The translations under genes were made by a program, and so were the position numbers. Shown one piece after another: positions 18,015 to 31,330 of a DNA stretch of 64,000 nt (position 1 is its first letter; each line of letters begins with the position of its first letter). This DNA comes from Thysanoteuthis rhombus (Eukaryota; Mollusca; Cephalopoda; Oegopsida; Thysanoteuthidae): NCBI GenBank assembly GCA_963457665.1, contig OY735207.1, positions 43,575,614 to 43,639,613 on the forward strand, given 5' to 3'. Below the pieces are notes generated by a model. It saw only the letters and a program-made list of their open reading frames with translations, ran no database searches and was not told the origin of the DNA.

Positions 18015-18240
18015 AATGGTACTGGGATATATCAGTGGGTACGAAAAGAATTGTCTGCTCGAAGTACGTCTGCCTCACATGCAGAAGGTCCTGGTTTTGA
18101 TTCACCGGTATGAACGAAGGGTGTGTATTAAGACAGCAGCTAAATGAGTACACTTTAAGCTGTGCTATTAGAGTGGAGGTAGACTTGCATCCTGCCAAGG
18201 GGGCCGTCATTAAAAAAAACTTGCAGATATCCAGTCCTGG
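18015..18240 (+). mobile_element. tRNA-derived SINE
   Basis: ATATCAGTGGGTA resembles an A-box/D-arm, and GTCTGCCTCACATGCAGAAGGTCCTGGTTTTGATTC resembles an anticodon arm plus B-box. The spacing suits a tRNA head. A tRNA-unrelated body follows (roughly 18120-18240). The head has a D-to-anticodon insertion and a B-box change, so it is a diverged SINE and not a working tRNA gene. Confidence 0.55.
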
Positions 18241-19142
18241 TCTTAGCCTGACTTGAAACTTGTAATGATCACTAAGCTGACGCATGCAACTGAAATCGGG
18301 ACATCGTCACTGGTCGTCATACTCCATTGGGGATCGTCCCTTAAGAGACGCGATTATCAAGGTTTCATGTTTTTCGTATCGCTGCCCACTGACTCTATCG
18401 TTACTCAACCGTTCACCCGATTCACTTCAGTCATTTTTCAATATCTCTAGAGGTAGAAAAATGGATGATTGGACATCGGATTTTTCTTTTCTAAACCAAA
18501 AATTTGATTAAACAAGTTTTGCCATTCCATCTGTGTATTGGATATTGAAAATCTGAGAGAAAGGAACCATTGTTTATGGGTTGGTTCGGACTCATCTTCG
18601 TTGGGTTTTTTATTCACGGCGTTTCGGTTGGGTATCCTACGGCCTTCCTTGGGTATCTTTGCGTTCTGGAATGTCGTCGAATTTTGCACTGAGGGGGCAT
18701 GTACTCATTTCATACACGCCACGTCAGGTGCCTGCGTCTGTGTGCACTTGGTTATCTTCCTCTGACTCGTGGCTTCCCTGTGTACCCGTTGAACTTTGTC
18801 CGAACCAACTCACATGCAATGATTAAAACATTGATCAACCTTCTGACGAATTCGTAATGTATTTTCTTCAATGAGTATTAAGCCCAGAAGATTTTGATAT
18901 GCTTTTTTTTCTCGGTGCCGAGGAACTTTAAGATGTGAGAATTAAAGGAGCATGGTAAATCAGGAAAAAAAAACGAAAAGGTAGAAAAATACTGTTATTT
19001 TTTTCACGGGAAAAAGATTTATCTTTCGTAAAGTACATAGTTGAAAGCGCGAAAAGAGAAATATACAAAGGCAGTGATAGATATCTTTGCCTCCAAGCAT
19101 GAAATAAAGTAAAACCAATCCAAAATATGTAATCCGAATAAG

Positions 19143-19146
19143 TACG

Positions 19147-19177
<31 letters not shown>

Positions 19178-19265
19178 GGAGATTGATTGATGGATAGATA
19201 GATAGATAGATAGATTGATTGATAGATAGATAGATAGATTGATAGATAGATTGATAGATAAGTAC
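19143..19265. repeat. (GATA)n tetranucleotide array
   Basis: GATA units alternate with GATT variants in blocks, giving a higher-order pattern. Confidence 0.93.
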
Positions 19266-20230
19266 GTAAGCAAGTGAGAATTCGAATAGACCAGCAATCA
19301 GACCAAAGAAATTAAGATTGGCGAGTTTCACACTCTTTCAAGTCCACATGCATGACATCATCACGTATCAATCATTTCACGATTCCAATTCATCGCTCCG
19401 TCAGTCTCAGAAAAGCTAATCAATGTCTTCCGAGTACTTCATTAAACCGTCGTCCGGTTTTCATCTGCCAATTCAAGACAATTTCGTACATCTTTTTGAT
19501 CTGTTTGATTTGAATAGGAGCTCTCCGTTTCCAAATGCTTTCTTCTTTCTTTTTTCAGTTGTTTAGAGAGGACATTTTTTTTTTTTTTTTTTTTTTGCGA
19601 AGGAAAGATCCAATGAAATAAGCCGCCTTTGCTATTTCAAGTGAAGAGGCTGTTTATCCTCGTCATCCGGGCATCCTTTCAGTCCATGACATCAGACAAT
19701 ATCGAGAAGGTAAGGCGGCAAGACTACCAGAATTGCCCCATTGTTTACAACAGGAAGTGACGTAAATCAGCTGCAGCCTTGCGACGTTTTACCAGGACAA
19801 CGGTCGTTTGATGACCAGCTCAGCTAGGATTAATTCCTGTACATTTTTTATTATCATTTTTTTGTCTATGAATTCAAGAAGAGCCATTAACATTCCGGCT
19901 CCTCATCGGACAATCTAATCTCTTCTTCGTAACGCTTGATATTGCCAACACAACGTTTTGGTCGATTCATTCTTCGGCCACTCTTCAGCTCTATGATTTA
20001 GGAAAAAAAGGGAAAACCATTTTTTCTCCAAACACCTGAATGACCGGTTAATAGTATGATTACATGTAAATGTAGCGTGGCTGAAATGGATTGATTCGAT
20101 GGTATATCAATGACAACGTTTTTTCTTCTTTCAAGGAAGAATATCCATACACAGATACACATACACACGCACGTACTCGCATATATATGTGGGTAATCAT
20201 ATGTTGAAGTGGCGTAAACAAGGTCACTAT

Positions 20231-20238
20231 ACACACAT

Positions 20239-20297
<59 letters not shown>

Positions 20298-20313
20298 CAT
20301 ATATATATATATT
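20231..20313. repeat. (CA)n-(AT)n compound microsatellite
   Basis: CA units pass into AT units, with a CATACAT interruption near 20294. Confidence 0.93.
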
Positions 20314-20687
20314 GAAGCAGCGTAAACTATTTTGATCATTTAAGATTATATTTTTGAACAGTAAAACACACATACGTTTCAAAATATCAAGGTACAAAGG
20401 ATATAAGTCAATTTTGGTACAAATAGAAGCAGAAAATTTGACCAATTGAAACTTTATTTTATTGAATCTAACTAAAAAGGATATGTCATTGTGAGCGTTT
20501 AGGGTTCGTGCTACGGTTAGTGTTTAGGGTTAGTATTACGGCTGGTGGGTACTTTCCGTTTCGTGGTTTGGGACAATCACGATAGAAATTCCCTGCAAAA
20601 TATCATCCCGGTGTTACCGAAGACAATAACTGTGCCGAAGAATTCCAGAAATTATAATACTGTGTGTTCCCGATTTTTCCTTGAGTA

Positions 20688-20689
<2 letters not shown>

Positions 20690-20738
<49 letters not shown>
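20690..20738. repeat. (AT)n microsatellite
   Basis: About 24 AT units. Confidence 0.95.
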
Positions 20739-20740
<2 letters not shown>

Positions 20741-22469
20741 AGGGTGACAAAGTTAAGGAAGACATTTGTATCCCCAGGATATTTTGGGGCCTCCAATTCA
20801 CAAATGGAGTTAAGTGACATGAGTAGAAGAGGCACCGTAATCATCAAATACTTTCCATGTATTCTATTGTGTACAACCGAAACATTTGTCAAAAATTACG
20901 ATGCTGCTAGGTCTAAATACTATTGCTCACTTAATAGTGCGGACATGCCTCGGTGAGTATTCTTTCGGCCAATTGATTTAATGAAAAGACGGCCGATCTT
21001 GGGGGACACATCGTTAAAGTCACAATTTTTCGCGTGACGCTAACCTATTACGCCAGGAGAGCAACTAAAATCAGCCCAAACAATTTATCACTGAGAACTA
21101 TCCATCACCGCTGATAATGATAATTATTATTTCGACGATGATACGGATATCGTGGTCCGAAAAAGAAAAAAAAACGGAAAAGATCCGATAAACAACGATA
21201 GGCTCAAATCCGAATATATCCTTGCTAAACACGAGAGATACAATCTACTTTTCAGGTAAAGATTCCTTCTTATCCCCTTTACCACACAAATAGGGTCAAG
21301 TTGCGGGGTAACCAGTCCCTCCGACAGCACCTCTCCATTGCACCAAGATTTATGGGGACAGGGTTAATCGCTGATGCCTGAAACGTACCATAAGGCAAGA
21401 GCCGAGGCAACTGGAACTGGACAGTTCTTGTCTCTACCAACATGCACGTTTTAGGGTCCCCACAACGGAGATTTTGTCCTCATAGGGGGAAGGGTGATAT
21501 TTACTGTTGCCTCGGTCGCCCAAGAAGTGTAGTAGAGAAGATGCTAAATGATAAAATTGGAAAAAAGGGAGTGCTGGAATTTATAAAAAAATATACTCAT
21601 GGCATAAATATGGCGTCTAATCGTCAGACTTTATCCTGTTTATGCAGGCATCATCTGTTCGCGACACACTGCATAAAAATTAGCGGACATATTGACGATG
21701 CAGCCTGCAGCAAATGGCGAGGGTGACATTTTAAAATTGAAGACAGAAATGAAGAGAAACCAGCATGTGACTACGTACAGAAAAAAAAGGTAGAGTTGAG
21801 TCAACATTTTTCAGCCTCGTTATGGAAACAAGTTGATGCTCAGGGGAGATAATTAAGATATCCAAAGTATCACTATGGAGAAAAACTAAAGGAAAGGGGA
21901 TTTTAAAAAAACGATGAGTTGAAGGAAGGAAGGAAGTAAGAGTAGATTATGAAATACAAACTATATATATATATATTTGTATGTATGTGTGTGTGTGTGT
22001 GTGTGGAAAACGTGATACACACAAGAATATAGGTTTTGACAAATGTTGGTTTGAACAGCAGATATGTATAACGAAAGAATGCAAAAATAAAGAAAATGTG
22101 AGAAATATGTAATATACATATGTGTGTGTGCGTGTGTGTATTCATATACACATAGCAATTTTCTAATCTTAGCTTAGGATTGGCACAAGGCCAGAGGTAC
22201 AGCAATACCTAGTGAGGGTCAAGCTCACTAGTAATGATTTGGTAACCTAGAAACACACACACACACATATAAATATATGTGTGTGTGTGTGTGCGTGTGC
22301 GTGTGCGGATAGATGGAGTGCAGCAGTCTAGTTATCTAACTGAATAATTCACTTTTCTTTATCTCGTAAGGGTTCATTCATAAAAAAAGATACTTTTTCT
22401 ACTATAGAAAAAACGATTTTGATGTCAGGGGTAACAGCAATAATTTAACAACGCACAAAAGGAAATCTT
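20739..22469. other. Intergenic, no recognised gene
   Basis: This is AT-rich sequence with short TG arrays near 21.98-22.0 kb, 22.12 kb and 22.28-22.3 kb. A 94-codon frame at 21442-21726 shows no family signature. Confidence 0.5.
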
Positions 22470-23490
22470 CCCATATCATTGAAACTTGATAACAGAATCA
22501 CAGAATGCTGTACCATATAGATCACTAGCTTTCAGATAGAGCGAGAGTTTTGAGGAAGGTCGGGAAAACCACAAATATGAACCAAGAGAAGAGAGATTGT
22601 CAACCTTGAAAAATGAAGGAACTGTAACTGAAATCCAGAAACTAGTGTGAGAAAACCGTCTAATTACTATTGATACGATGGCTATTGAAGTTCAGATCTC
22701 ACTTGAATCGGTATTATCAATCTTGAGCGAACATTTTGGCCTCGACGAGCTTCCGGTTCGATGGTTGCCAAAAGCCTGGAAAAAAAAATCAGCAAACTTT
22801 AAAAACTGATCTTTCCACCGGTCTTTTAAGCATGGTCGAGGCTGATAGAGACGATTTTATGGAGGTAATCGTTTCTGGGGGAAAATCTTCGATCCACGAA
22901 TAAGATCTAGAGGACAAACTCCAATCAAAAGTGTGGATTCGAAGATCTGCTTGCACAGTTAAATTCAAGGCAAAAGGGTCAACTCTGGGGTGACGGCGAC
23001 TGTTTTCTTTTTTTTATTATTATTCCTAAAGGGTAATCTGGATGGATTTTCTCGAAAGACACAAGATGTTCACGGGGGACGCTTATAATAAAGAGGTTTT
23101 CAAAAACTGCTTTGATAAGAGAACGGTCTGATAAGTTGTATTGAGGATTTTTTTCCTTCGTCACAACAATGCACCTGATCATTCTTCGACGGAAGCAAAA
23201 GCTGTCCTACGAGAACTGGGAGACCCAATCCGCCCTACAGTTCTGATTTTGCTCTTCCAGACTTCTTTTTATTCCCTTAATTCGAAGAACCCTTTAAAGG
23301 AACACGATTTGGGTCCTTCGATGATGCCAAAACTGCCATTTCGATATAGAACACATGAGAGAGCGCATAGTTCTTCAAGAAGGTGTTAGATAGACGAGTA
23401 TACCGCTGTATTGCTTCACTTGCATTCAGCAAAAATTACCATGAAACTAAATACGAAAATAAATACGCCCATAGATAAAAAATACAAAAA
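22470..23490 (+). pseudogene. mariner transposase fossil
   Basis: Successive frames on the + strand follow a mariner transposase in order. ATECxTI near 22505 is followed by KNEGTVTEIQKLV-stop-ENRLITIDTMA (22610-22685). Next come SILSEHFGL and VRWLPKAW (22715-22780), MVEADRDDFMEVIVSG (22830-22880) and VWIRRSACTVKFKAKGSTLG (22930-22990). The series ends with RHNNAPDHSSTEAKAVLRELG (from about 23158) and a tail reaching TAVLHLHSAKNYHETKYEN near 23460. Mariners catalyse cut-and-paste transposition with a DD34D triad. Here the first Asp region reads SGGKS and the HDNAP motif reads HNNAP, so catalytic residues are lost as well as the frame. No clear terminal repeats were seen. Confidence 0.8.
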
Positions 23491-24446
23491 TAGTGAAGTA
23501 GTACCATATCTGATGTCATTTCCTTTTTAGCTCGTAACAATAAAAAGGACAACCACCGTTTCTGAAGGTTTCACTCAGAAAGGTCTGCGGCTATAATAGT
23601 GAATGCACCGACCGCTCGGTCGGCTAATACCTTTTACTGAGACTTCCATGGCGTCTTTTCGTCATTTACATTTACTGGCGTAAAGTTTATCCGCAGGTTT
23701 GCTTCCAGCTTCTATCGTCAGGCGGAGTAACACGTGACAAATAATCCTTGCTATCTCATATTTCTCTTTGATTTCCATTCTCTCTACTTTCTAACTCTCT
23801 TCTTAATATTAATTTTATGATAAGCACTTCGTCATTATGCCGGCCTGTAACGATCGTTTGTATGCTGCCGGTTTGTTTGGGTCTTGTTTTCTATCTTCCA
23901 GCTTAGAAACATGTAAAGCCGTTTTTGTATCGTCATTTGTTTATCATTTAATATATGTTTTTAATATTTGTCGGAAGACATTTGCATTTGTTATCATTTT
24001 CTATTCATATGGACGTTCCATTTTTCTGTCTTCGCTTGATTGTATTTTTACTTACGTGCAACTAACAGAAATCAAGGTGGTTGACTTCGTTGGTACTTCA
24101 CCTGTGACATTAAAAAATGGCGATTTCGTCTTATCAAAACTTTCTCTCTTTATGGCAGCAGATATTTGGGGCGGGAATTGGAGGCATTTTCCCCCCATGT
24201 GGTATTCAGTTCACATGGAATCTCAAGCATCTGCACCTACATAAAACTAGAGGGCATTCATTAATATAACGACCCTGATCTGATGCAGATCTTTTTTCAC
24301 CAGCATCATATCTAGTGATTTTAAGAACATACAATCCTCTTACACTGTCCTCGGGGGTGTATAAGCTTCGATCGAGTATACATCTCTCTATGTTTTTGTT
24401 TTATGAAGGCGTCTATGATTTGGTAGCAACGCTTTTTGACTCACTG

Positions 24447-24448
<2 letters not shown>
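23491..24448. other. Intergenic, no recognised gene
   Basis: This segment contains a 135-codon open frame (23837-24244) with hydrophobic stretches. It has no recognisable family, no flanking splice evidence and ordinary base composition. I regard it as chance. Confidence 0.5.
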
Positions 24449-24536
<88 letters not shown>

Positions 24537-24537
24537 T
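24449..24537. repeat. (AT)n microsatellite
   Basis: About 43 AT units with one GTAT interruption. Confidence 0.95.
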
Positions 24538-25541
24538 GTTTTGATAATATGGGGGAAATACTTGTATTTAAATTGAATTTCTCATATATTAATATTCGGC
24601 TTTGTCAAAGCAGCAATATCTAATGAAACGATATTGAAACTTTCATTCATTTCAATTAACAACTACACGGGATATCATAACGCGTGGGCGGCCAAGGCCA
24701 AGTATTTAACGTTACAAAGAAACTGCTGTGCAAAAGATTTATCCATATAGTCTAAAACTCAAATCTGAAAGGGGCATGAACAATGCTTATAAAGGATTTC
24801 CAGGGTTATGTTTTTGTGCTATCAAATGGTCTGTTACTCTCTAGCTGTGTGCACTTATTTTCGATTGAGGAAATTTGTCTGCTCCAAATTGATTATGATC
24901 ATGTTCGCTGACTGATTTCATACTGTTTCAGTATTAATTTTGATAGGTGAGGGGATATGTTGAACAATCCTGATCTTTGTTCTATTGTCTTACATTCTTA
25001 GATTAATGCAGATTCTATACAACTTATTTTTGTTCTGTTTGGTTCTTTCCTAATCAAATGTGCCTTCTTCGAAATTATGGTCCATTTTGTTTCGATAATT
25101 AAAGAGGGCATTGTGGCTGTTACTATATGTTCCAAATTGATAAGTAATATAATCAGGGGGCCACACAACGAAGGTGTTTCTGGAGCTAGAATTTTCGGAA
25201 TACCCTGTAAGGACTGCTAAAGGAAGTATCTCGGTGAGATTTCCATCTACGAACATCAGAGAACATTGAAGTTAGATCACAACCTCAATACTTGAAATAA
25301 ACGACCGTTTTATTGTTTCATTTAAGATTGCTATTTTGACAATACTGAAAAAGCGAAACACGTTAGTATAATAAACGTAATTTAGATTAAAGAAACATTT
25401 CCCTTACTGACAACTTCATACATATTGTCGAATATATGGTTTTCACTTACTCACCATACATACATACATATACATATGTATATGTTGATACATACATGTT
25501 GTAAAAACAGAAAATGATTAGATCAATTTTGTATTTTGTTC

Positions 25542-25685
<144 letters not shown>

Positions 25686-25989
25686 GCTACCGCTGCTCGA
25701 TATTTCAGTCGTAACAATTCAATCATAGAGGGGCATATTTACAATGTAGAAAAATGATTTAGAAAAAAAGAAGAAAACCAAATCTAATAACGTTTGGCCA
25801 CAGAATGTGTACATCTATCATTTATATCTTCAAGACTTTAAAACTTAGTTATATTTTCTCATACTATTCTATCTGATTCTCGCCTGCAAGCAAATAAAAC
25901 TCCCGTCGGCTGTCTGCTTCAAATTGGGTTTCCTTTATTGACAAGAAATGTTGGTTCTGAACTCTCTTGATTTATTTGATTGCTTGCAT

Positions 25990-26050
25990 ATTATTATTAT
26001 CATTATTATTATTATTATTATTATCATTATTATTATTATTGCTGTTGTTG

Positions 26051-26097
<47 letters not shown>

Positions 26098-26113
26098 GCT
26101 GTTGTTGTTGTTG

Positions 26114-26152
<39 letters not shown>
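25990..26152. repeat. (ATT)n/(GTT)n interrupted trinucleotide array
   Basis: ATT runs are split by two near-identical GCTGTTGTTGTT blocks (about 26040 and 26098). This implies duplication of a roughly 58-bp unit within the array. Confidence 0.95.
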
Positions 26153-26155
<3 letters not shown>

Positions 26156-27347
26156 TCAGTGTGCAAAACATTTTCAATCGATATTTCTTATCAGAAAAGG
26201 GAAAAAGAAGAATTATAAAGATCGATTTTCTCACTAAAAAAAAGATTTGTACACATTCATAGACACACACACTTCAATTACATCATATCGGGTAATAGTT
26301 TTTACCTAACCAAATTGTTTTTAATTAAATTTGCATTGGAATCTATTCTGTGAGAACGTTAATGCAATCAATTCCTGGCATGTTGAATTTTTTTTTTCGC
26401 CAGAATGTAGGGTAATGCTTAATTCATTAACAAACAGGATGTTTTACTGACCTAATTACTGACATCTGCAAAAAGTTCCCGGAGATATCATGGAACACCT
26501 CTCTGAACTGAAACATTGAAGCAATACGAGTCATTCTAAAGAGTAAAAAAAGCATCTAAAACCTGGAGAAAAAGAATGGAGAGTTGAAGATTATAAGGTT
26601 ATTATAAACTCACTCGACGTTTAAAACTTCGATAGTATTTATGCTTGAATAGGACGATTTTTTTATTTTCTGGGGTTAAAAACTATCCTGAATTCTGAAA
26701 GTCTCATATCTATAAACGATATAATACGTTAATGATTGCTAGCTAACTGGCTAACTAGCTACTTAGACGGATAGATAAATTGTATCTTTTCGTAATATTT
26801 TCCTTTGAATTAGTTTAATATATAGGAAATATTGAACGTGAAAAGAAAAATGTAGCGCAACATAAAGTTTTTTCTCTAATATTTTACGAGTACAATCCAA
26901 TTACAAAATTGCTCAATCCAACACGTCATCTTTCTTTTCAACAGCAAGGGTATGCCAGTTAACGATAACCGTAGACTATACAATCCTACACTCGTTCTTT
27001 TCCTTGTCCTTCTAAATATGCATTTTGGAATAAGTGTTCATTCATTCATTCACGGTCGAATAGATTTGTCTGCGTTTGCTTGTACACATATCGTTGTAAT
27101 ACAGCTCAGTGGTGGGTTCACCCAACATGAATCAGAGTGACGTCTGGATCCAGTGAAGAGTTCACATGTTACACGAACAAAATCTCTCTAAAGAAACGTT
27201 CGCTAGTCTGAGCATGCTGTGAGTTGCATTGAAGCATCACGCTTTTGTCTGCCCATCATTGGGAAAACTGCTTGACCACTGAGGTTAGGCAGCAGATTGG
27301 GAGGGTTTTCATTGCATACACGGAGACGTTGAGTCTGCATCACTAAT
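26153..27347. other. Intergenic, no recognised gene
   Basis: This is AT-rich unique-looking sequence. I see no gene, RNA or clear transposon in it. Confidence 0.5.
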
Positions 27348-27348
27348 C

Positions 27349-27430
<82 letters not shown>

Positions 27431-27431
27431 C
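27348..27431. repeat. (AT)n microsatellite with GTAT breaks
   Basis: AT alternation with two G interruptions. Confidence 0.95.
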
Positions 27432-27496
27432 CAGTACTCTTTCTCTCTTATAGATTCTATGCTATGGAAAGATCGAGAAACACGAGAAAGATGACT

Positions 27497-27508
27497 ATCT
27501 ATCTATTC

Positions 27509-27542
<34 letters not shown>

Positions 27543-27549
27543 TTATCTA

Positions 27550-27605
<56 letters not shown>
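27497..27605. repeat. (CTAT)n-(CT)n-(AT)n compound microsatellite
   Basis: Three repeat classes follow each other directly. The order resembles the array at 16.8 kb. Confidence 0.94.
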
Positions 27606-27606
<1 letters not shown>

Positions 27607-27944
27607 TGTCGTCCATAAATGGGTGGGCCCTTACGTATATCATAGAAAGTTAATTTTCTTCCGAACCAAACATTGCAGGATTTTGATATTTGTTGTGGAT
27701 CATTACACAATCGGAACGGATATTATCAGATATTATTTATGACCAAAATCTGGAGCATTTAAAATCAGTTGCCAAAAATATGAGTATGTTGCCGTTCACA
27801 ACTGATAACACCCCCTAAAATAAAGTTCATTTAATGTCAGTATCTGGTGAGACAACATTTAATTTATACTATTGCTTATAGCTAAGACGACATTGACATC
27901 ACTACATTTACATAAACGGTCGCAGGGATATTGTTTCAACTCTG

Positions 27945-29215
27945 GCATCATCATCATCATCATCATCATCATTATAAGTCTGTTAACGTCTTTTGTTGGA
28001 CGTAGGCTTTCCCAAGGATTCGCCAGATCTCTCTGTCATGGGCATCGCAGAGCCAGTACTTTCTGAATTTGTCTAGATCGTATATCCATCTTGTATTCGC
28101 CCGGCCTCGTTTGCGCATGTGATCTCTGGGGATCCAAGTTGCGAGTCGTGATGTCCAGCGGTTGTTTGCCATTCTTGCAACCTGACCAGCCCATTGCCAT
28201 TTGAGTTTTCTAATGGATTCTATGATGTCTCGGACTCCTGTTTTCTTCTTGATACATTGTGCTGTCTTGTGATCTCTCCATGTGAGATTGAGCCTGATTC
28301 TTTCATGTGCACGTTGCATGGTTCTCAGTTTGCAGGTCAATCACTTGGTTAGGTTCCATGTTTTAGCTTCATAGGTGAATATCAGGAGGATGCATTGGTT
28401 GTACACCCTTCTTTTTAGGATTCATTGGATCATCTTGTTCTTAAACTTGCTTGCTCTGCCAAAGGCTTGCCATCCTCTAATGATTCTCTGTTTGATTTCT
28501 TCTTCTTTTGAGGATTTTATGGAGATTCGTTGTCCTAGTTGGATATAGTGATCTACTTTCTCCAGTTCTGCGTTTTCGATTTTGATCGGTGTATTTATTT
28601 CCGACTTGGTTGTTGTACATGATCTTGGTTTTGCTGAAGTTCATGTGAAGGCCGACTATCTTGCTTTCTTTATTTAGTTCATCAAGCATTAGTCATGTAG
28701 TTTCTCTGCAAAAAGGACAATGTCGTCTGCAAATCTGAGGTTGCCCGGATATTCGCTGTCAATATTGATTCCTTTGTTTTCCCGGTCTAGGTTTCTGAAG
28801 ATCATCTCGAGGTAGGCTGGGTGAGCTGTTATGCAGGGCCTACACCTTGTAGAGTGATGTCCTTCATGACCATGGAAATTTTTCACCAAGTCTAAAGGCC
28901 TTCTTAAAATCGATAAATGCTACAGCAAGTGGCATCTTGTATTCTGCTGCTTTCTCTTTTAGTTGATCTATCGAATTGGGATGGTCCATGGTCGATTAGC
29001 TTGTTCTAAAGCCAGCTTTCTCCCGTGGTAAGAAGTTTATATCTGTTATTCAGTTCAAGCTTGAAGGATCGTGTGAGCTCTTTTGATAGGTTTAATAGTT
29101 GCAGTTAGGTATGAAACATTCTTCTGCGTTTTTGTTGGTGTTAATTTGCATTCAGCATTTCTTTCAAATGTCTTTTAGGGTAGTCATTGTTCTTCTACTT
29201 TTCGTTTAGGTACAT
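27945..29215 (-). mobile_element. LINE retrotransposon, 5'-truncated, decayed RT domain and C-terminus
   Basis: The - strand encodes, with stops and frame changes, parts of a LINE reverse transcriptase. KAGFR and STMDHP are followed by MPLAVAFIDFKKAF near 28.9-29.0 kb. The catalytic RFADDIVLFAEKLHD lies at about 28690-28735 and MNFSKTKIMYNN at about 28615-28660. The C-terminal domain contains LRTMQRAHERI, LTWRDHKTA, WAGQVARM and YWLCDAHDREIW. The element ends in GAT units at 27945-27972. The Asp-Asp of FADD, which corresponds to the usual YADD polymerase motif, is intact, but the frame is broken. The clade is probably RTE-like or another non-LTR type with a short-repeat tail, an assignment I hold loosely. 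Confidence 0.82.
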
Positions 29216-29234
29216 TCCACAGGCGCTGGATTGG

Positions 29235-29590
29235 ATTTGAATCCGGTAGAAGGGTGTATAACCAATGCATCCTCCCAATAGTCACTTACGGAGCTGAACC
29301 ATGGAACCTAACCAAGAGACAGATCCGCAAACTGAGAACCATGCAACGTGCACATGAAAGAATTATGCTGGGCCTCACATGGAGAGACCACAAGACAGCA
29401 GAGTACATCCGGGAAAAGACAAGAGTCAGAGACATCATAGAATCCATTTAAAAACTCAAATGGCAGTGGGCTGGCCATGTTGCAAGAATGGTGGACTACC
29501 GATGGATATCGTGACTCACGACATGGATTCCCTGCGATCACATGCACAATCGAGGCCGGTAGAATATTAGATCGACGAGCGTTAAAAGAC

Positions 29591-29665
<75 letters not shown>

Positions 29666-29666
29666 C
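29235..29666 (+). mobile_element. LINE 3' fragment with (GAT)n tail, opposite orientation
   Basis: This fragment encodes YNQCILPIVTYGAEPWNLTKRQIRKLRTMQRAHERIM, then WRDHKTAEYIREKTRVRDIIESI, a stop, and WQWAGHVARM. It ends in about 24 GAT units. It belongs to the same family as the neighbouring - strand copy and lies head to head with it. Both copies keep their own 3' tails, so they are two insertions and not one inverted element. Confidence 0.82.
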
Positions 29667-29714
29667 ACTAGGTCAATCAAACATTTTAGGTTGATTTTTT
29701 TTGTTGTTTCATCT

Positions 29715-30115
29715 GACCCACAGTATGGTTTGCACAGGAGAATCAGAATAAAAATTCAACATTTGGAGACAGCGTACTGTGGTCGGATGAGACAAAAAAG
29801 TCAACCTTTTGGGGGCCTGATTGTTTCCAAAGAGTTTTGCATCTTTATGGCGAAGCGTGCTAAGAAGATGTTTATTATCAACCGTAAAGTAGGGTTATGG
29901 TAGGGTTGTGTATGATCTAATGTCTCTTGTGAGATGCACTTCATGAATGTTGAAGGTTACGTCAATATATTGGAAGAAAACACATTGCCTTAACTAAAAC
30001 GTTTTGGAAGAGATGTGTTTCAACTTGACACTGATCCAAAACACTCCGCTGAAAAAAACTACAGTGTTTTTGAAGAAGCAAAAGACAATAGTGTTCGATT
30101 GACATAGCATGTGCC
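29715..30115 (+). pseudogene. Tc1-like transposase fossil
   Basis: The + strand shows VLWSDETKKSTFWGP near 29775-29820, RVLHLYGEAC near 29830-29865, NVEGYVNILEENTLP near 29948-29990 and FQLDTDPKHSAEKN near 30018-30058. These are the classical Tc1 blocks around the first and second catalytic aspartates (WSDE and QDNDPKHTA). Stops and frameshifts separate them. The N-terminal DNA-binding domain and the last part of the triad are missing or unrecognisable. It starts just after the GAT tail of the LINE fragment. Confidence 0.75.
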
Positions 30116-30540
30116 CAGATGTACTTATTTATGGGAGACACTGTATTCATAATGAACAGTATGTTTTTTTTTAATTCTCTGTCCGTAACCATGGACTTTA
30201 CCACTTGAAGGTAGTAATTTTACCGATGAAACTATTTCCTATACACCATTTTAAACCAAGGACTTTTCGACTGAAAGCAGTTTTTTTAGTTTCTTTTCTG
30301 AAAAATAAAATTTGATGGAATTCAAATACACGTAGTCCCGCATTCCGAATACCAATGTTTAGCTTTTTCGAAAAAGTAGAGAAGCGAAAGTTGTGTTCAG
30401 ATTTTATTTTGCAGCAAAACATTAGAGAGGTTGTGCATACCCTCATCCTTTGTCCATCATAACCTCCGATGACACAGTCTGACATACCATCCGACATTTT
30501 GGAGGTCAGGGGACTCTCAGAAAATTTTTTCCATATCTGT

Positions 30541-30640
30541 TAATGGTGACTGCTTCTTCGTTTTACGCCATTTGGGCCTAGGGAGAGCTTTTATAGGAAC
30601 ACTCTACTTTTGGGGGTAACCTGTATATCTGTGATGTTAT
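30541..30640. repeat. Interspersed repeat, copy 1 (partner at 61.08 kb)
   Basis: The segment TTTACGCCATTTGGGC..AG..TATAGGAAC..TACTTTTGGGGG.TAACCTGTATA parallels 61077-61172 over about 95 bases with gaps. Confidence 0.5.
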
Positions 30641-30649
30641 TCATGGAAC

Positions 30650-30650
<1 letters not shown>

Positions 30651-30711
<61 letters not shown>

Positions 30712-30726
30712 CGCGCGCACGTGTGT
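30651..30726. repeat. (AT)n-(GT)n compound microsatellite
   Basis: An AT run is followed by about 24 GT units and then GCGCGC. Confidence 0.95.
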
Positions 30727-31291
30727 GGTAATGTATATACGTACTCTTTATAACTTGAGAACTACGCATCCGAGACATTAGAAAGATATCATCGAATTCA
30801 GCATCTCTCAATCCATGTTCAGCACACATTTTTAAATCGCTTTTAGAAATAAAAGGATTTTCATTTTTCAAAGTTTTTTGCGTTTTGTTGCCTTTGAAAT
30901 TCATCCAGCCGACTGCCAATCAACCGCAGTAGCTATCCCACCCTCTGTGCTGAACGAGGGTTCGGACTTTACCGGATCGAAGGCTATTACAATAAATGGA
31001 TCTTATGGTGGACAAGTAATTAGATTTTTTTCATGACGGAAATCGATGGTGTTTGAGGTTTAGGCCTGTCAGTTGCTACAAGTGCGTATTTCCCAAACGG
31101 GAAAATTGGCAAAAAACGACCTTCCTCTCTTTCCCGATGTGACCCCTGTAACCAGTGTAAACTTATCTCGTTAGTGTACTGTGGATATGTTGCTTGGGAG
31201 AAAGAGCTTCAGAAACCAGGCCCTGTTCATTTATGCCGAGCCACCGTCAAAGACGAGACACGATTAATCCTAGCCAGCTGTTTTTGATATT

Positions 31292-31294
31292 CAC

Positions 31295-31330
<36 letters not shown>

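Noticed and set aside
20495-20545. Telomere-like TTTAGGGTT words
   Set aside because: Only two imperfect copies are separated by unrelated bases, too few for an interstitial telomere.
23837-24244. 135-codon open frame
   Set aside because: It has no recognisable domain, no splice or poly(A) context and a composition like its flanks. A frame of this length can occur by chance in 64 kb.
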